This document shows positions 9,964-18,822 of a stretch of DNA of 60,013 nucleotides, piece after piece. Under the pieces are notes generated by a model, which was given only the letters and a program-made list of their open reading frames with translations, was not told the origin of the DNA and made no database searches. Every line of letters begins with the position of its first letter. Position 1 is the first letter of the stretch. The stretch covers positions 1 through 60,013 of the forward strand of contig NZCC01000070.1 in assembly GCA_002688175.1 (NCBI GenBank), given 5' to 3'. Origin of the DNA: Chromatiales bacterium. GTDB lineage: Bacteria; Pseudomonadota; Gammaproteobacteria; Steroidobacterales; GCA-2729495. A program made the position numbers and the translations under genes.

Positions 9964-10527
9964 ATGCGTCACTTACCTCTGCTGCTTTTACTCGTATTGG
10001 GTTTGCAAGCCCTCGCTGAAGAAAATCAGCAAAAGCAGTCAATATTTACTGATGCTGATTTGCGCGGCTGGTACGCGGGTGGCGGATATGCAATCACGGA
10101 TGGATACGACAGCCCGAATGCGTCCGATCAAAGTGATAACGGTTACATCATCAATGCCGGCTATCGTTTTACAAACTTTGTCGCCATTGAAACGGGCTAC
10201 CTTCAAGACAATAATTTCAGCTCCACCCAGTTGTCAGGAATATTTGTCCTGCCATTCCTTAAACGCTGGGAGGCCTATGCAAAGCTTGGCTGGTCATTCT
10301 GGGAAGCGGACACCGCGCCACCGGGAACAAAAGACGATGACGACACATTCATAGCCGGCGCTGGCCTGGGCCTGACAGTTTGGGACCACTGGCATTTTCG
10401 CCTGGAATACCAAGCGATCAATCTGCGTGAGTGCGACTATTTCAGCCCATGCCCGGGTCCTGACCCCGGTACTTTCGACAGTTTTATCGTAGAGCTACAT
10501 TATCGCTTCGGCAGCGGATGGAAGTGA
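9964..10527 (+). CDS. Small outer-membrane beta-barrel protein (OmpA/OmpW-like fold)
   Basis: This start is preferred over in-frame upstream TTG codons because AAGGAGG lies just upstream (9951-9957) and the protein then begins with a clean signal peptide (MRHLPLLLLLVLGLQALA, cleavage before EENQQ). The mature part, about 170 residues, alternates aromatic and polar residues typical of an eight-stranded barrel (GWYAGGGYAI, NAGYRFTNFVAIETGY, FIVELHYRF near the C-terminus). A Cys pair in a late loop (CDYFSPCPG) may form a disulphide. No peptidoglycan-binding OmpA C-terminal domain is present. The exact role is unknown. It stands alone between xseB and a convergent small operon. Confidence 0.75.
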   Translation: MRHLPLLLLLVLGLQALAEENQQKQSIFTDADLRGWYAGGGYAITDGYDSPNASDQSDNGYIINAGYRFTNFVAIETGYLQDNNFSSTQLSGIFVLPFLKRWEAYAKLGWSFWEADTAPPGTKDDDDTFIAGAGLGLTVWDHWHFRLEYQAINLRECDYFSPCPGPDPGTFDSFIVELHYRFGSGWK

Positions 10528-10551
10528 ATGTCATGGCGGGTGTGAATTGGC

Positions 10552-10788
10552 TCAATCAGGATTCCCACCTGATTTAGAAACAGCCATCATGAGCATGGCA
10601 ATACCCATAAAAATAAGGGCAATGGCGACGAACCACACGAGGATTTGAGGTTCAATCAGGACTGCTACACCGAGAATAATTAGTACGATCCCAGAGGCCA
10701 TGACCATGAAACCAAAACGAGGCTTCTCCATCATCCCTTTGCATGTTGCTGCCATCGGACACATCGTCATTGGAGTCACATCTGCCAT
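10552..10788 (-). CDS. Small Met/Cys-rich two-helix membrane protein
   Basis: The 78-residue protein has an N-terminal stretch rich in Met and Cys (MTMCPMAATCKGMM) followed by two hydrophobic helices (about 27-46 and 49-68) and a short polar tail. GGGAG lies about 7 bases before the ATG. It is 33 bases downstream of an AhpD-like gene on the same strand, so the two are likely co-transcribed. The Met/Cys cluster could bind a soft metal such as copper(I), but this is inference. I do not recognise a named family. Confidence 0.6.
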   Translation of the reverse strand: MADVTPMTMCPMAATCKGMMEKPRFGFMVMASGIVLIILGVAVLIEPQILVWFVAIALIFMGIAMLMMAVSKSGGNPD

Positions 10789-10821
10789 ATCTGTCTCCCT
10801 TTAATGAATGATCCAAAGAAA

Positions 10822-11043
10822 TCATTCTTCAAAAACGGTTTCACCAAGTAATCCGCGAGCTTTCTTGCGTATTGATTTCTCGGCACCATGGTTCACCATC
10901 AAGCCGATCTTCACAGCTTCGGTAACTTCTGCCCTATCGATTCCCAATTCATCACATTTAGCGAGGTGGTAATCCATACATGGATGGCAGTTTGCCGCTG
11001 CCGCCGCACCCATGGCCACGAGTTCCTTTATTTGAGTATCCAT
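10822..11043 (-). CDS. Carboxymuconolactone decarboxylase/AhpD-like protein
   Basis: This 73-residue protein is a minimal CMD/AhpD-type domain: it begins MDTQIKELVAMGAAAAANC and carries the CxxC motif CHPC followed by a conserved His in MDYHLAKC, the redox site that in AhpD reduces peroxiredoxin. It lacks the extra helices of full-length AhpD (about 175 residues). GGGAG stands 7 bases before the ATG. The small Met/Cys-rich membrane protein lies downstream, suggesting a redox or metal-stress pair. Confidence 0.75.
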   Translation of the reverse strand: MDTQIKELVAMGAAAAANCHPCMDYHLAKCDELGIDRAEVTEAVKIGLMVNHGAEKSIRKKARGLLGETVFEE

Positions 11044-11199
11044 ATCCGATCTCCCGGAGGATCAACTGGCACATTAAAGACCTTAGTAATAAATCATATA
11101 CGCCTGGATCTATGGTTTCAGAATCCGGAAATATGCGTACACGGCACTATCAAGATTCAGTGACCGCTTTGGGTTGCACAACCGGACGGTCGCGTGGCT

Positions 11200-11229
11200 A
11201 AAAAAAGAAACCCGCCGTAAAAGCGGGTT
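11200..11229 (-). terminator. Intrinsic terminator, minus strand
   Basis: Read on the minus strand, AACCCGC-TTTTACG-GCGGGTT forms a 7-bp GC-rich stem followed by a run of T (the A-run at 11200-11206). A second similar terminator at 11521-11543 already serves the kinase gene, so this one may end a separate short transcript in the 290-base gap. On the plus strand there is no T-run. Confidence 0.6.
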
Positions 11230-11520
11230 CTTAGCGTTAATCAAGCAATGAAATCGTCCAATTGAGAGCCTGACTTTGGCGACATGTGAACAACATTATG
11301 TCTAATAGTAAATCTTCGCGTGTCCGCTTAGAGTCAATATGCATCAAATCGCTGCTACATAGTAAAACGGCGGATATCGAGATGTTTCGAGTCATTCAGG
11401 CCAGGAATTTTATTTTTTTAATTCGATTGTCAGCTTTTGCGCAATCACCGAACTGCATATCACCCTATAGAAGAACTCTCATCAGGCAGGTGGCGGCCAA
11501 CAGCGGATATTCACTGCACA
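11230..11520. other. Gene-free segment between two minus-strand terminators
   Basis: I find no convincing coding sequence here. The segment is A+T-rich compared with the genes and lies between two hairpins that both terminate minus-strand transcription. A short minus-strand transcript (small RNA or very small peptide) is possible; the frame ending near 11251 on the minus strand encodes only about 30 residues without a clear start context. Nothing more can be supported. Confidence 0.3.
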
Positions 11521-11543
11521 ATAAAACCCGCCGAAGCGGGTCT
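11521..11543 (-). terminator. Intrinsic terminator downstream of the Ser/Thr kinase
   Basis: On the minus strand ACCCGC-TTCG-GCGGGT forms a 6-bp stem with a stable UUCG-type tetraloop followed by TTTATT. It lies about 60 bases beyond the kinase stop codon. Confidence 0.6.
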
Positions 11544-11603
11544 CTGTTCCTTGTGCATGAATACGATCAATTTACAAATGGTCTGCATGACCACAGCACG
11601 ATA

Positions 11604-12893
11604 TTAATTTCCATGCAACCTGAGAATCAGCGAACGCAAGAACACCTTGTTGAAACGCAACTGGCATTCACTTGAAACCTGCTCGAGTAATGTTGCGCTT
11701 ACGCTCAATACAGTGGTCGTATCCTTGGCCTTGATCGTCGAGGTACGTTTTGAATCGGCGATGTATCCCGCTTCACCAAAACAGTCGCCAGCTTCAAACT
11801 TGCCGACAGGCTTTTCATTAACCTCGACTATTGCCTGACCGGATACGATGACATAGAAACGGTCATCAATTTCACCTTCCCTGGCGATCGCCTCTCCGGC
11901 TTCATATTCACCCCACTCGCTGGCTCGCAACAGTTCCCATATCTCAGACTGGGAGAAGTCGTGGAAAAACCTCAGCCTGCGTAACAGATCAAAGTGTTCC
12001 TGGTTATCAATCTGGTCGTATTGTTTCTGGAGCCCCTGGTAAACTTTCGTTAACGCACTCGCCAGCTCGCCGCCGCTTGAATAACGCTTCTCCGGATCTT
12101 TTTGTAATGCGGTCGTAATAGCCTCCTCCAACTCCTCAGGCACATCAGCCCTCAGCGTATGGACGGGTGCAGCAGTTGCATAGATGACCTGGTTGAGTAA
12201 CCGGGTGAGTGTAGTCGCCCGATAGGGCCGAAACCCGGTCACAAGTTCATACATCACGGCACCGAGCGAATACAAGTCTGAAGCCGATGATATCTCTGCA
12301 GATTTAATTTGTTCCGGTGACATATAACTCGGCGAACCGGCGATGCCCTCGATCCGGGATATATCCGTATCTTTCAGAATCGCGATACCAAAATCGATAA
12401 TACGTACATCATTCTCGGTCGTCAGCATGATATTGCCGGGCTTGATATCACGATGAATAACGCCGCGTTTATGAGCGTAATGCAAGGCCTTGGCGCACTT
12501 GTAGATAATCTTTACGACATCATCGATAAGCAGCAAATTATCCGGACGACAGTACACCTCAAGTGTTCGTGCACCCTGAATATGCTCCATGACCACGTAA
12601 TACTGGTCATCCTCTTCACCGGCATCATAGATAGGTAAAATATTCGCATGCTGCAACATGCCCACCATGTGAGCCTCGTTAAAGAACATCTTGCGGGCTA
12701 TCTTGGCCTTTTGCGGATCCTCATTTGCCTCGATATCGTAGACCTTGATCGCCACATCACGACGAAAATACGGATCATGTGACAGGTAAACCGAACCGGT
12801 ACTGCCCTGACCAATTTCATTGATGATGACGTACTTCCCAATCCTGTCGGGAATTTTCCTGAGTGGAACACGTTGCGAGGCGGGCGTCGCCAT
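11604..12893 (-). CDS. Ser/Thr protein kinase fused to a cyclic-nucleotide-binding domain
   Basis: The 429-residue soluble protein has a complete Hanks-type kinase domain (about 20-285): glycine loop GQGSTGSV, Lys50, Glu73, catalytic HRDIKPGN with Asp149, DFG at 167-169 and APE-like SPEQ. A cyclic-nucleotide-binding domain follows (about 300-425), with the phosphate cassette FGEAGYIADSKRTST retaining Gly373-Glu374 and Arg383. No membrane segment is present. The combination in one chain recalls the regulatory and catalytic parts of eukaryotic PKA, but the order is kinase first. Allosteric control by cAMP or cGMP is inferred. No phosphatase or cyclase gene is near, and it lies upstream of no recognisable partner. 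Confidence 0.85.
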   Translation of the reverse strand: MATPASQRVPLRKIPDRIGKYVIINEIGQGSTGSVYLSHDPYFRRDVAIKVYDIEANEDPQKAKIARKMFFNEAHMVGMLQHANILPIYDAGEEDDQYYVVMEHIQGARTLEVYCRPDNLLLIDDVVKIIYKCAKALHYAHKRGVIHRDIKPGNIMLTTENDVRIIDFGIAILKDTDISRIEGIAGSPSYMSPEQIKSAEISSASDLYSLGAVMYELVTGFRPYRATTLTRLLNQVIYATAAPVHTLRADVPEELEEAITTALQKDPEKRYSSGGELASALTKVYQGLQKQYDQIDNQEHFDLLRRLRFFHDFSQSEIWELLRASEWGEYEAGEAIAREGEIDDRFYVIVSGQAIVEVNEKPVGKFEAGDCFGEAGYIADSKRTSTIKAKDTTTVLSVSATLLEQVSSECQLRFNKVFLRSLILRLHGN

Positions 12894-12987
12894 TATAGAA
12901 AAGGCACCGAATTAACTTGCTGAATAAGGTGCCGAATTTTATTTGCCATCATCCTTAACCAATATCCAGCACTTTTCCCAGCAGGTA

Positions 12988-13485
12988 CTAACTGCCGGTG
13001 ATAAACCTTTGCAAAACAAATATGGCCAGCACCGAATAAATGGCAGCTAACACATCGTCCAGCATAATGCCCAGCCCCCCGGTCAGACTGTGATCCACGT
13101 CCCTAATCGGCCAGGGTTTCCATATATCAAAGAGTCGAAAAGCAAAGAAAGCGGCCAGAATCCATAGCGGCTCAGGATTAACAACAGTCAGTGTCAGCAG
13201 CATGCCGACGACTTCATCCAAAACGATGCCGCCATGATCATGCACGCCCAGCCGCCGCGAACTCGTGCCACAAATCCAGATACCAAGCACAAATAACACG
13301 GTGGAAATGCCCAACAGAATAAACAGATCGACTGGCGCAAAAAACCAGAACACCAGTGCTGTAAAAAGCGAACCCCAGGTACCAGGCGCTATCGGCAACA
13401 GGCCGGCCCCCAGACCAAATGCAAGCAAGTGCACAGGATCGCGCATCACTGTCGAAACCAGGTTTTCAGGCTGCTTATCGTTCAT
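12988..13485 (-). CDS. pgpA: Phosphatidylglycerophosphatase A
   Basis: PgpA removes the phosphate of phosphatidylglycerophosphate to give phosphatidylglycerol at the inner membrane. The 165-residue protein has the family N-terminus (HLLAFGLGAGLLPIAPGTWGS), hydrophobic helices, and the acidic motif VLDEVVGML plus FRLFDIWKPWPI. It is the last gene of the nusB-thiL-pgpA run, 6 bases after thiL. Confidence 0.95.
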   Translation of the reverse strand: MNDKQPENLVSTVMRDPVHLLAFGLGAGLLPIAPGTWGSLFTALVFWFFAPVDLFILLGISTVLFVLGIWICGTSSRRLGVHDHGGIVLDEVVGMLLTLTVVNPEPLWILAAFFAFRLFDIWKPWPIRDVDHSLTGGLGIMLDDVLAAIYSVLAIFVLQRFITGS

Positions 13486-13491
13486 CTGCGT

Positions 13492-14433
13492 TCAGGAGAA
13501 ATGTTTGAATTGACTGGCGACAGTATTACACGGCTGTCCATCGATGAACCAGACAATGTCATCAGACGGTTGCACCGTACCGATTTGCGTTACCGGACAG
13601 CTCCAGTCGGTGATGCGCAGCTTTAATTCTGCTGCGTTACCCGGCGGTACACAAAAACATAACTCATAATCATCACCCCCGTTGAGCGCAAGCTCCAGCG
13701 CATCATCGGTTCCGACCGCAGCCAACGGCAGGCTGGCGAGATCCATCTCCGCACCAAGTCCGCTGGCCTCAAGCAACCGTGACACATCAGCTATTAACCC
13801 ATCCGATACATCGATCATTGCCGTGGCGAGCCCGCTGAGTGCACGACCTTCCAGGACCCGCGGCTCAGGGTATAAAAACCGCTGCACGGAAGGCACACCG
13901 GCTTTGGCTGTCACACCGGATGCAGTTAATACCCGCAGACCGGCTGCCGCCAGCCCTGGCACCCCGGTAACATAAATAGAATCGCCTTCTTGCGCACCGT
14001 TGCGGCGTATTGACTGACCCGGTTTTACCCGACCGTGGACTGTCACGGTCACGGCAAGCGGGCCACAGACAGTATCACCACCGATTAATGCCATCCCAAA
14101 TCGATCGGCGATAGCGAAGAAACCGTCGGCAAACTGTCGCACCCAGTCCGGTTCTGCTTTCGGCAGGCTGAGTGCGAGCGCACACCATAGCGGTTCAGCG
14201 CCCATTGCGGCCAGGTCACTGAGATTTACTGCCAGACAACGATGGCCCAGGGCCTGCGGCGGAGTTCCGGGAAGAAAATGCGTACCCTCACAGATCGTAT
14301 CGGTTGCGATGACCAGTTCAAAATTATTGTCAGGGCAGGTAATGGCAGCATCATCACCGATCCCGAGCAGGACGTCATCACGACACACTCCACGGCCGGT
14401 AAAGAACTGCTCTATCAGTGCGAATTCATCCAT
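13492..14433 (-). CDS. thiL: Thiamine-monophosphate kinase
   Basis: ThiL phosphorylates thiamine monophosphate to the active cofactor thiamine diphosphate. The start at 14433 gives MDEFALIEQFFTGRG, the usual N-terminus; a longer frame running back to 14523 would overlap nusB and is unlikely. Seen motifs are GIGDDAA, ATDTICEGTHFLP, VNLSDLAAMGAEP and GGDTVCGP, and late IDVSDGLIADVSRL and GGDDYELCF. The protein is 313 residues, close to the family's usual length. It follows nusB by 10 bases and precedes pgpA. Confidence 0.95.
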   Translation of the reverse strand: MDEFALIEQFFTGRGVCRDDVLLGIGDDAAITCPDNNFELVIATDTICEGTHFLPGTPPQALGHRCLAVNLSDLAAMGAEPLWCALALSLPKAEPDWVRQFADGFFAIADRFGMALIGGDTVCGPLAVTVTVHGRVKPGQSIRRNGAQEGDSIYVTGVPGLAAAGLRVLTASGVTAKAGVPSVQRFLYPEPRVLEGRALSGLATAMIDVSDGLIADVSRLLEASGLGAEMDLASLPLAAVGTDDALELALNGGDDYELCFCVPPGNAAELKLRITDWSCPVTQIGTVQPSDDIVWFIDGQPCNTVASQFKHFS

Positions 14434-14443
14434 GCGATATATC

Positions 14444-14854
14444 TCAACGCAAGGATTTTGCTGCCTTGTCCAATACCGCGTTGATGTAGCGAAAACTGTC
14501 CTGTGCGCCAAATTCCTTGGCAAGTTCTACGGCTTCATTGATGATGACATTGTCCGGCACATCAGCCTGCGACGTCAGCTCTGATACACCAATCCACAAC
14601 AATGCGTGCTCAATCGGGTCAAGCTGCAAGATCGGTCGATCGAGAAAGCCATCGATCGTCTCATCCAATGAAGCCGTGCGTGACAAAACATCGTTCAGCA
14701 CGGCCCGAAAATAATCGCCATCGACTGTCGCAAATTCGTCGCGCCCCGAAAATTGTTCGTCCAGTTCCGCGATCTCGTGACCGGTAAACTGCCTCTGATA
14801 GAGCGCCTGCAGCAGCAGGCGTCGGGCGCCATGCCGGCCCCCTGAATTGGTCAT
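14444..14854 (-). CDS. nusB: Transcription antitermination protein NusB
   Basis: NusB with S10/NusE binds boxA of rRNA leaders and supports antitermination. The start at 14854 gives MTNSGGRHGARRLLLQALYQ, the conserved RNA-binding N-terminus; the frame extends 17 codons further upstream, but these do not look like NusB. The 136-residue length is normal, and the C-terminal motif INEAVELAKEFGAQDSFRYINAVLD is typical. It sits between ribH and thiL, the classic arrangement. Confidence 0.95.
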   Translation of the reverse strand: MTNSGGRHGARRLLLQALYQRQFTGHEIAELDEQFSGRDEFATVDGDYFRAVLNDVLSRTASLDETIDGFLDRPILQLDPIEHALLWIGVSELTSQADVPDNVIINEAVELAKEFGAQDSFRYINAVLDKAAKSLR

Positions 14855-14897
14855 TTGGACATTACCTGTACTCCGCCAAGGCAGCACTGCTGAGGCT

Positions 14898-15380
14898 CTA
14901 ATCACCTAGCTGTTGCAGAACACTGATCATCTCGATCGTTGCCATAGCCGCATCGGCGCCCTTGTTACCGGCCTTGGTGCCGGCACGCTCAACCGCCTGC
15001 TCAATCGTATCGCAGGTTAATACGCCGAAACCGATCGGTAAATCATGCTCAAGACTCACGCGCTGCAAGCCACTCGCACACTCACTACAAACATAGTCAA
15101 AATGCGGTGTCGCACCGCGTATGACAACGCCCAGGGCAACGATGCCATCAACCTGGCGCGCCTTGGCCAGCCGCTGCGCTGCCAGTGGCAACTCATACGC
15201 ACCTGGCACATGAATGAGTTGTAACTGGGTATCACCGGCACCATGTCGCTTGAGCGCATCGACGGCTCCGCTGACCAGGTTCTCGACAATACTTTCATTG
15301 AATCGCGTGGCGATAATCGCGATACGTTCATCACGAATAATCAACTGGCCTTCTGTTGTTCTCATAGTCTGATCCGTCAT
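14898..15380 (-). CDS. ribH: 6,7-Dimethyl-8-ribityllumazine synthase
   Basis: RibH condenses 5-amino-6-ribitylaminouracil with dihydroxybutanone phosphate to lumazine, the penultimate riboflavin step. The 160-residue protein shows [34 protein letters not shown] (with the catalytic His) and [19 protein letters not shown]. It follows the ribB-type gene in the riboflavin operon. An ATG five codons in is an alternative start. Confidence 0.96.
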   Translation of the reverse strand: MTDQTMRTTEGQLIIRDERIAIIATRFNESIVENLVSGAVDALKRHGAGDTQLQLIHVPGAYELPLAAQRLAKARQVDGIVALGVVIRGATPHFDYVCSECASGLQRVSLEHDLPIGFGVLTCDTIEQAVERAGTKAGNKGADAAMATIEMISVLQQLGD

Positions 15381-15431
15381 GCTGTGATTACTGTTTTCGA
15401 GATACTTGCCGTTCGTGAGGAAGCTTGAAAA

Positions 15432-16577
15432 TCAGCCATCCGGTTCATCAACATACTCGACAACTTCAAGACCAAAACCGGAAATGCCGTGCATCTGTTT
15501 CGGTGCACTCAGCACACGCATTTTTGTAATTCCCAGGCTGCGCAAAAGCTGTGCCCCGGTACCGTAAGTTCGCAATATAGCGGTACCGGCACCGGTATCA
15601 GCAGGCAAATCCTGCACGGTAGAGTCGGACAATGACTGAATCGATGTAGCAAGCTGACTTGGTGACTCGTTATAGCGCAGAATGACCACTACGCCATGTC
15701 CGGTGTTTGCGATGCGTTGCATCGCTGAACGCAACGGCCATCCCAAGCGTGGATTGTTGATACCGACAACATCACCCAGCGTGTTCTGTAAATGTACCCG
15801 CACGAGCGGTGGTTCGCCGGAAGACAAATCACCCTTGACCAGGGCAAGGTGTACATTTCGACTCACGTGGTCTTCAAAACAAACCAGCTCAAAGTCACCG
15901 AATTCAGTGGATACGGTTTGTCGCGAGATCTGCTCCACGGACTGCTCATTTTCAATCCGGTAACGAATGAGATCAGCAATACTGCCAATCTTCAACCCGT
16001 GTTGTTGCGCAAAGACCTCGAGTTGCGGACGTCGCGCCATCGTGCCGTCATCATTGAGGATTTCAACAATCATCGCGGCAGGCTCAAAGCCCGCCAACCT
16101 GGCCAGATCACACCCGGCTTCAGTATGACCGGCACGGGTTAATACGCCACCGGGCTGTGCCATCAACGGAAAAACATGGCCCGGCTGGCGAAGATCGCCC
16201 GGTTCCGCATCAGGTGCCACTGCAACACGAACGGTACGCGCACGATCGTGAGCCGAGATACCGGTCGTAATACCTTTGGCTGCCTCTATTGATACGGTGA
16301 AATTGGTGGTATGACTCTCATCGGTACCGGACACCATCAGCGGCAGACGCAGCTGTTTGCAGCGCCCTCGTGTCAGCGTCAGGCACACAAGTCCTCGACC
16401 ATAGCGCGCCATGTAATTGACGTCCTCGGTCTGGACTTTTGACGCGGCCATGATCAGATCGCCTTCATTCTCTCGATCTTCATCATCGACGATAATGACC
16501 ATTTTGCCATCGCGAAAATCCTGAATAATTTCGTCAATGCTACTGAAGGCAAAGTTTTTTTTGGCAGGTTTCAACAT
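15432..16577 (-). CDS. ribB: 3,4-Dihydroxy-2-butanone-4-phosphate synthase with a degenerate GTP cyclohydrolase II-like domain (RibBX type)
   Basis: The N-terminal half (about 1-205) is an intact RibB domain that makes dihydroxybutanone phosphate from ribulose 5-phosphate: VDDEDRENEGDLIMAA, the RGLVCLTL segment and GHTEAGCDLARLAG are present. The C-terminal half (about 206-381) has the RibA fold, but the zinc and catalytic segment that in active RibA reads ECLTGDVFGSLRCDCG is replaced by QNTLGDVVGINNPRLGW, so all three zinc cysteines are gone. It should not be a GTP cyclohydrolase. Such hybrids are known as RibBX. No ribA is in the window, so the active cyclohydrolase must be elsewhere. Confidence 0.92.
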   Translation of the reverse strand: MLKPAKKNFAFSSIDEIIQDFRDGKMVIIVDDEDRENEGDLIMAASKVQTEDVNYMARYGRGLVCLTLTRGRCKQLRLPLMVSGTDESHTTNFTVSIEAAKGITTGISAHDRARTVRVAVAPDAEPGDLRQPGHVFPLMAQPGGVLTRAGHTEAGCDLARLAGFEPAAMIVEILNDDGTMARRPQLEVFAQQHGLKIGSIADLIRYRIENEQSVEQISRQTVSTEFGDFELVCFEDHVSRNVHLALVKGDLSSGEPPLVRVHLQNTLGDVVGINNPRLGWPLRSAMQRIANTGHGVVVILRYNESPSQLATSIQSLSDSTVQDLPADTGAGTAILRTYGTGAQLLRSLGITKMRVLSAPKQMHGISGFGLEVVEYVDEPDG

Positions 16578-16581
16578 TTCA

Positions 16582-17175
16582 TCAAGACTTCATCATCAAT
16601 CGCTCTATATAACGGGCAACCAGATCTACTTCAATATTGACCCGGGTACCCTCCTCATAATGCCCCATGATAGTCCGTTCCAGCGTATGAGGCACGATGT
16701 TAACGAAGAATCTGTGCCCCGCCACCTCATTGACGGTCAGACTTGTGCCATCAACGGTGATTGATCCCTTACGGGCCACATAGCAGGACAGTGACGGAGC
16801 GATATCGAAACCCATGCAGGTCGAACGCGCATCGGTTTCCAGCGACACGACCTGACCAACACCATCCACATGCCCCGACACCAGGTGGCCACCGAGCGAA
16901 TCGGCGAGCGTCAAAGACCGCTCAAGGTTGACCGGGCTCGAGACCCCAAGATTTCCGAGTGTCGTGGCCGCCAGTGTTGCCGCCGACACATCGGCAGTAA
17001 ATGACTGTGCATCAAACTCGATAACAGTCAGACAAATACCGTTAACTGCAATACTGTCGCCCAGCTTCAGGTTGCCGAGTTCAAGCTCGCCGGTGTTAAT
17101 CTGCAGGCGCAGATCACCGCTACAATCTTCAGTTGCAGAGATTTGCCCGATGGCCTGCACGATTCCGGTAAACAT
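16582..17175 (-). CDS. ribE: Riboflavin synthase, alpha chain
   Basis: Riboflavin synthase dismutates two lumazine molecules to riboflavin and the pyrimidine substrate. The 197-residue protein has the two lumazine-binding repeats, beginning MFTGIVQAIGQI and, in the second repeat, GHLVSGHVDGVGQV; NGICLTV and DGTSLTVNEV are the ligand-binding turns. It lies 10 bases after ribD and just before ribB. Confidence 0.96.
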   Translation of the reverse strand: MFTGIVQAIGQISATEDCSGDLRLQINTGELELGNLKLGDSIAVNGICLTVIEFDAQSFTADVSAATLAATTLGNLGVSSPVNLERSLTLADSLGGHLVSGHVDGVGQVVSLETDARSTCMGFDIAPSLSCYVARKGSITVDGTSLTVNEVAGHRFFVNIVPHTLERTIMGHYEEGTRVNIEVDLVARYIERLMMKS

Positions 17176-17185
17176 AAAAAATCCT

Positions 17186-18277
17186 TTATTGCACCTTGCG
17201 GTAAGTCAGGCGACAGTCATCACCGATGCGGCGCAGATCCACCAGCTTAAGCTCAACACGCGCATCCATTGTTTCCAGTGCCGGGCCGGCGAACATACCG
17301 CGGGCACCCGAGCCAAGTATATGGGGCGCCGAATAAACAATCAGTTCATCGATCAGCCCGGCCGCCAACAGCGCACCATTCAGTTCGGACCCGGCCTCAA
17401 CGAGTAATTCATTTATCTGCAGGTCACCAAGACTGTCGAGCAACGCCGGCAGGCTGACATGTCGGTCATCCCCGGCAACTGCCTCGATCTCGGCCCCCGC
17501 TGCCGACAATGCTGCCGATACCTGACCAGCAACACAGTAAATCCGCACCGACCCCGCCAACGCCAGCGTCCTCGCAGCGATCGGTGTTCTGAGCTGCGAA
17601 TCTGCGATCGCCCGCAGCGGCTGCTGAATATCGCCAAGCGTATCGTCACGCACGTTCAGTGACGGGTCATCACTTAGAATCGTTCCGATGCCCGTCAATA
17701 TGGCGGAACTGCGTGCGCGCAACCGCTGTACATCGGCACGTGCCGCCACACCGGTAATCCACTGGCTGCTACCGTTCTCCAGTGCCGTGCGCCCGTCCAG
17801 GCTGGCCGCAATCTTGCTGCGTACATACGGCCGTCCGGTACGCAGACGGGTCAGATAACCAATATTCAATGCCTCGGCAGTCTCTGGCATGAAGCCACTC
17901 TGCACACCAATGCCCGCCGCAACCAGCTGTTGCGCACCGGCCCCTGATACGGCCGGGTTAGGGTCATCGGACGCAAAGACGACACGACTGATACCGGCTT
18001 TAATCAACGCATCCGTACACGGTGCTGTCCGGCCCTGATGACAACACGGTTCGAGCGTTACATAGGCCGTCGCGCCCCGGGCGCTTGACCCGGCCGCATT
18101 CAACGCAACAATTTCGGCATGCGGGCCACCCGCCCGTTCATGCCAGCCCTCACCGACGATGGTCTCATCATCAACCAGCACACAGCCGACCCGGGGATTT
18201 GGATCAGTCGTAAACATCCCTCGTTTCGCAAGACGCATTGCCCGGGCCATATAAGCATGATCCCGAGAACTAATCAT
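17186..18277 (-). CDS. ribD: Bifunctional pyrimidine deaminase/reductase
   Basis: RibD carries out the second and third riboflavin steps, deamination and then side-chain reduction. The N-terminal deaminase (about 1-145) has the zinc motif HAE with [11 protein letters not shown]. The reductase domain (about 150-363) begins [17 protein letters not shown] and ends with [11 protein letters not shown]. The length of 363 is typical. Its start overlaps the nrdR stop by four bases (ATGA), indicating translational coupling with nrdR. Confidence 0.96.
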   Translation of the reverse strand: MISSRDHAYMARAMRLAKRGMFTTDPNPRVGCVLVDDETIVGEGWHERAGGPHAEIVALNAAGSSARGATAYVTLEPCCHQGRTAPCTDALIKAGISRVVFASDDPNPAVSGAGAQQLVAAGIGVQSGFMPETAEALNIGYLTRLRTGRPYVRSKIAASLDGRTALENGSSQWITGVAARADVQRLRARSSAILTGIGTILSDDPSLNVRDDTLGDIQQPLRAIADSQLRTPIAARTLALAGSVRIYCVAGQVSAALSAAGAEIEAVAGDDRHVSLPALLDSLGDLQINELLVEAGSELNGALLAAGLIDELIVYSAPHILGSGARGMFAGPALETMDARVELKLVDLRRIGDDCRLTYRKVQ

Positions 18278-18783
18278 GACTTGCGATCATCGGGTAATAA
18301 AGACAGCTGGTCACGCCGGCGATCTTCGTCCGATGCATCCCGCAGTCGCCTGATCTCATCCTGAAATTCAGTGACATCCTGAAAGCGACGATATACCGAA
18401 GCAAACCGAACGTAGGCCACTTCATCAAGCTCCCGCAACTCCTCCATCACTAACTCACCCAGTACACGCGATTCAACCTCACGTTCACCCAGCGTTTGCA
18501 TCGCATGAATAATGCCGGTAATCGACTCCTCGATGGCCTCGGCACTTACCGGCCGCCGCTCAAGTGCCCGAACCATACCACTGCGCAACTTGGTCTCATC
18601 GAAGGGTTCACGGGCTCGATCACGCTTGATTAATCTTGGCATGACGAGTTCGGCAGTTTCGAATGTCGTATAGCGTTCATTGCAAAGCAAGCACTCACGC
18701 CGTCGTCTCACCTGCCTGCCCTCACCGGTTAATCGTGAATCGATAACCTTGGTTTCCGGGTGACTGCAAAAAGGGCAATGCAT
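18274..18783 (-). CDS. nrdR: Transcriptional repressor NrdR
   Basis: NrdR senses ATP/dATP and represses ribonucleotide reductase genes. The 169-residue protein has the N-terminal zinc ribbon (CPFC and CLLC) and an ATP-cone (about 49-139, starting [18 protein letters not shown]). It overlaps ribD by four bases and follows glyA on the same strand, a frequent gammaproteobacterial order (glyA-nrdR-ribD). Confidence 0.97.
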   Translation of the reverse strand: MHCPFCSHPETKVIDSRLTGEGRQVRRRRECLLCNERYTTFETAELVMPRLIKRDRAREPFDETKLRSGMVRALERRPVSAEAIEESITGIIHAMQTLGEREVESRVLGELVMEELRELDEVAYVRFASVYRRFQDVTEFQDEIRRLRDASDEDRRRDQLSLLPDDRKS

Positions 18784-18822
18784 CAGAGATAATGACAGGC
18801 GGTCGTAACCGCGCGATCCTGG

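Noticed and set aside
11230..11300. Very small minus-strand peptide ending near 11240
   Set aside because: Only about 30 codons are open, there is no ribosome-binding site in front of the single ATG, and no family match.
18784..18822. FMN riboswitch for the riboflavin operon
   Set aside because: The genes from nrdR to ribH are separated by only a few bases and no conserved RFN element fits in any spacer.
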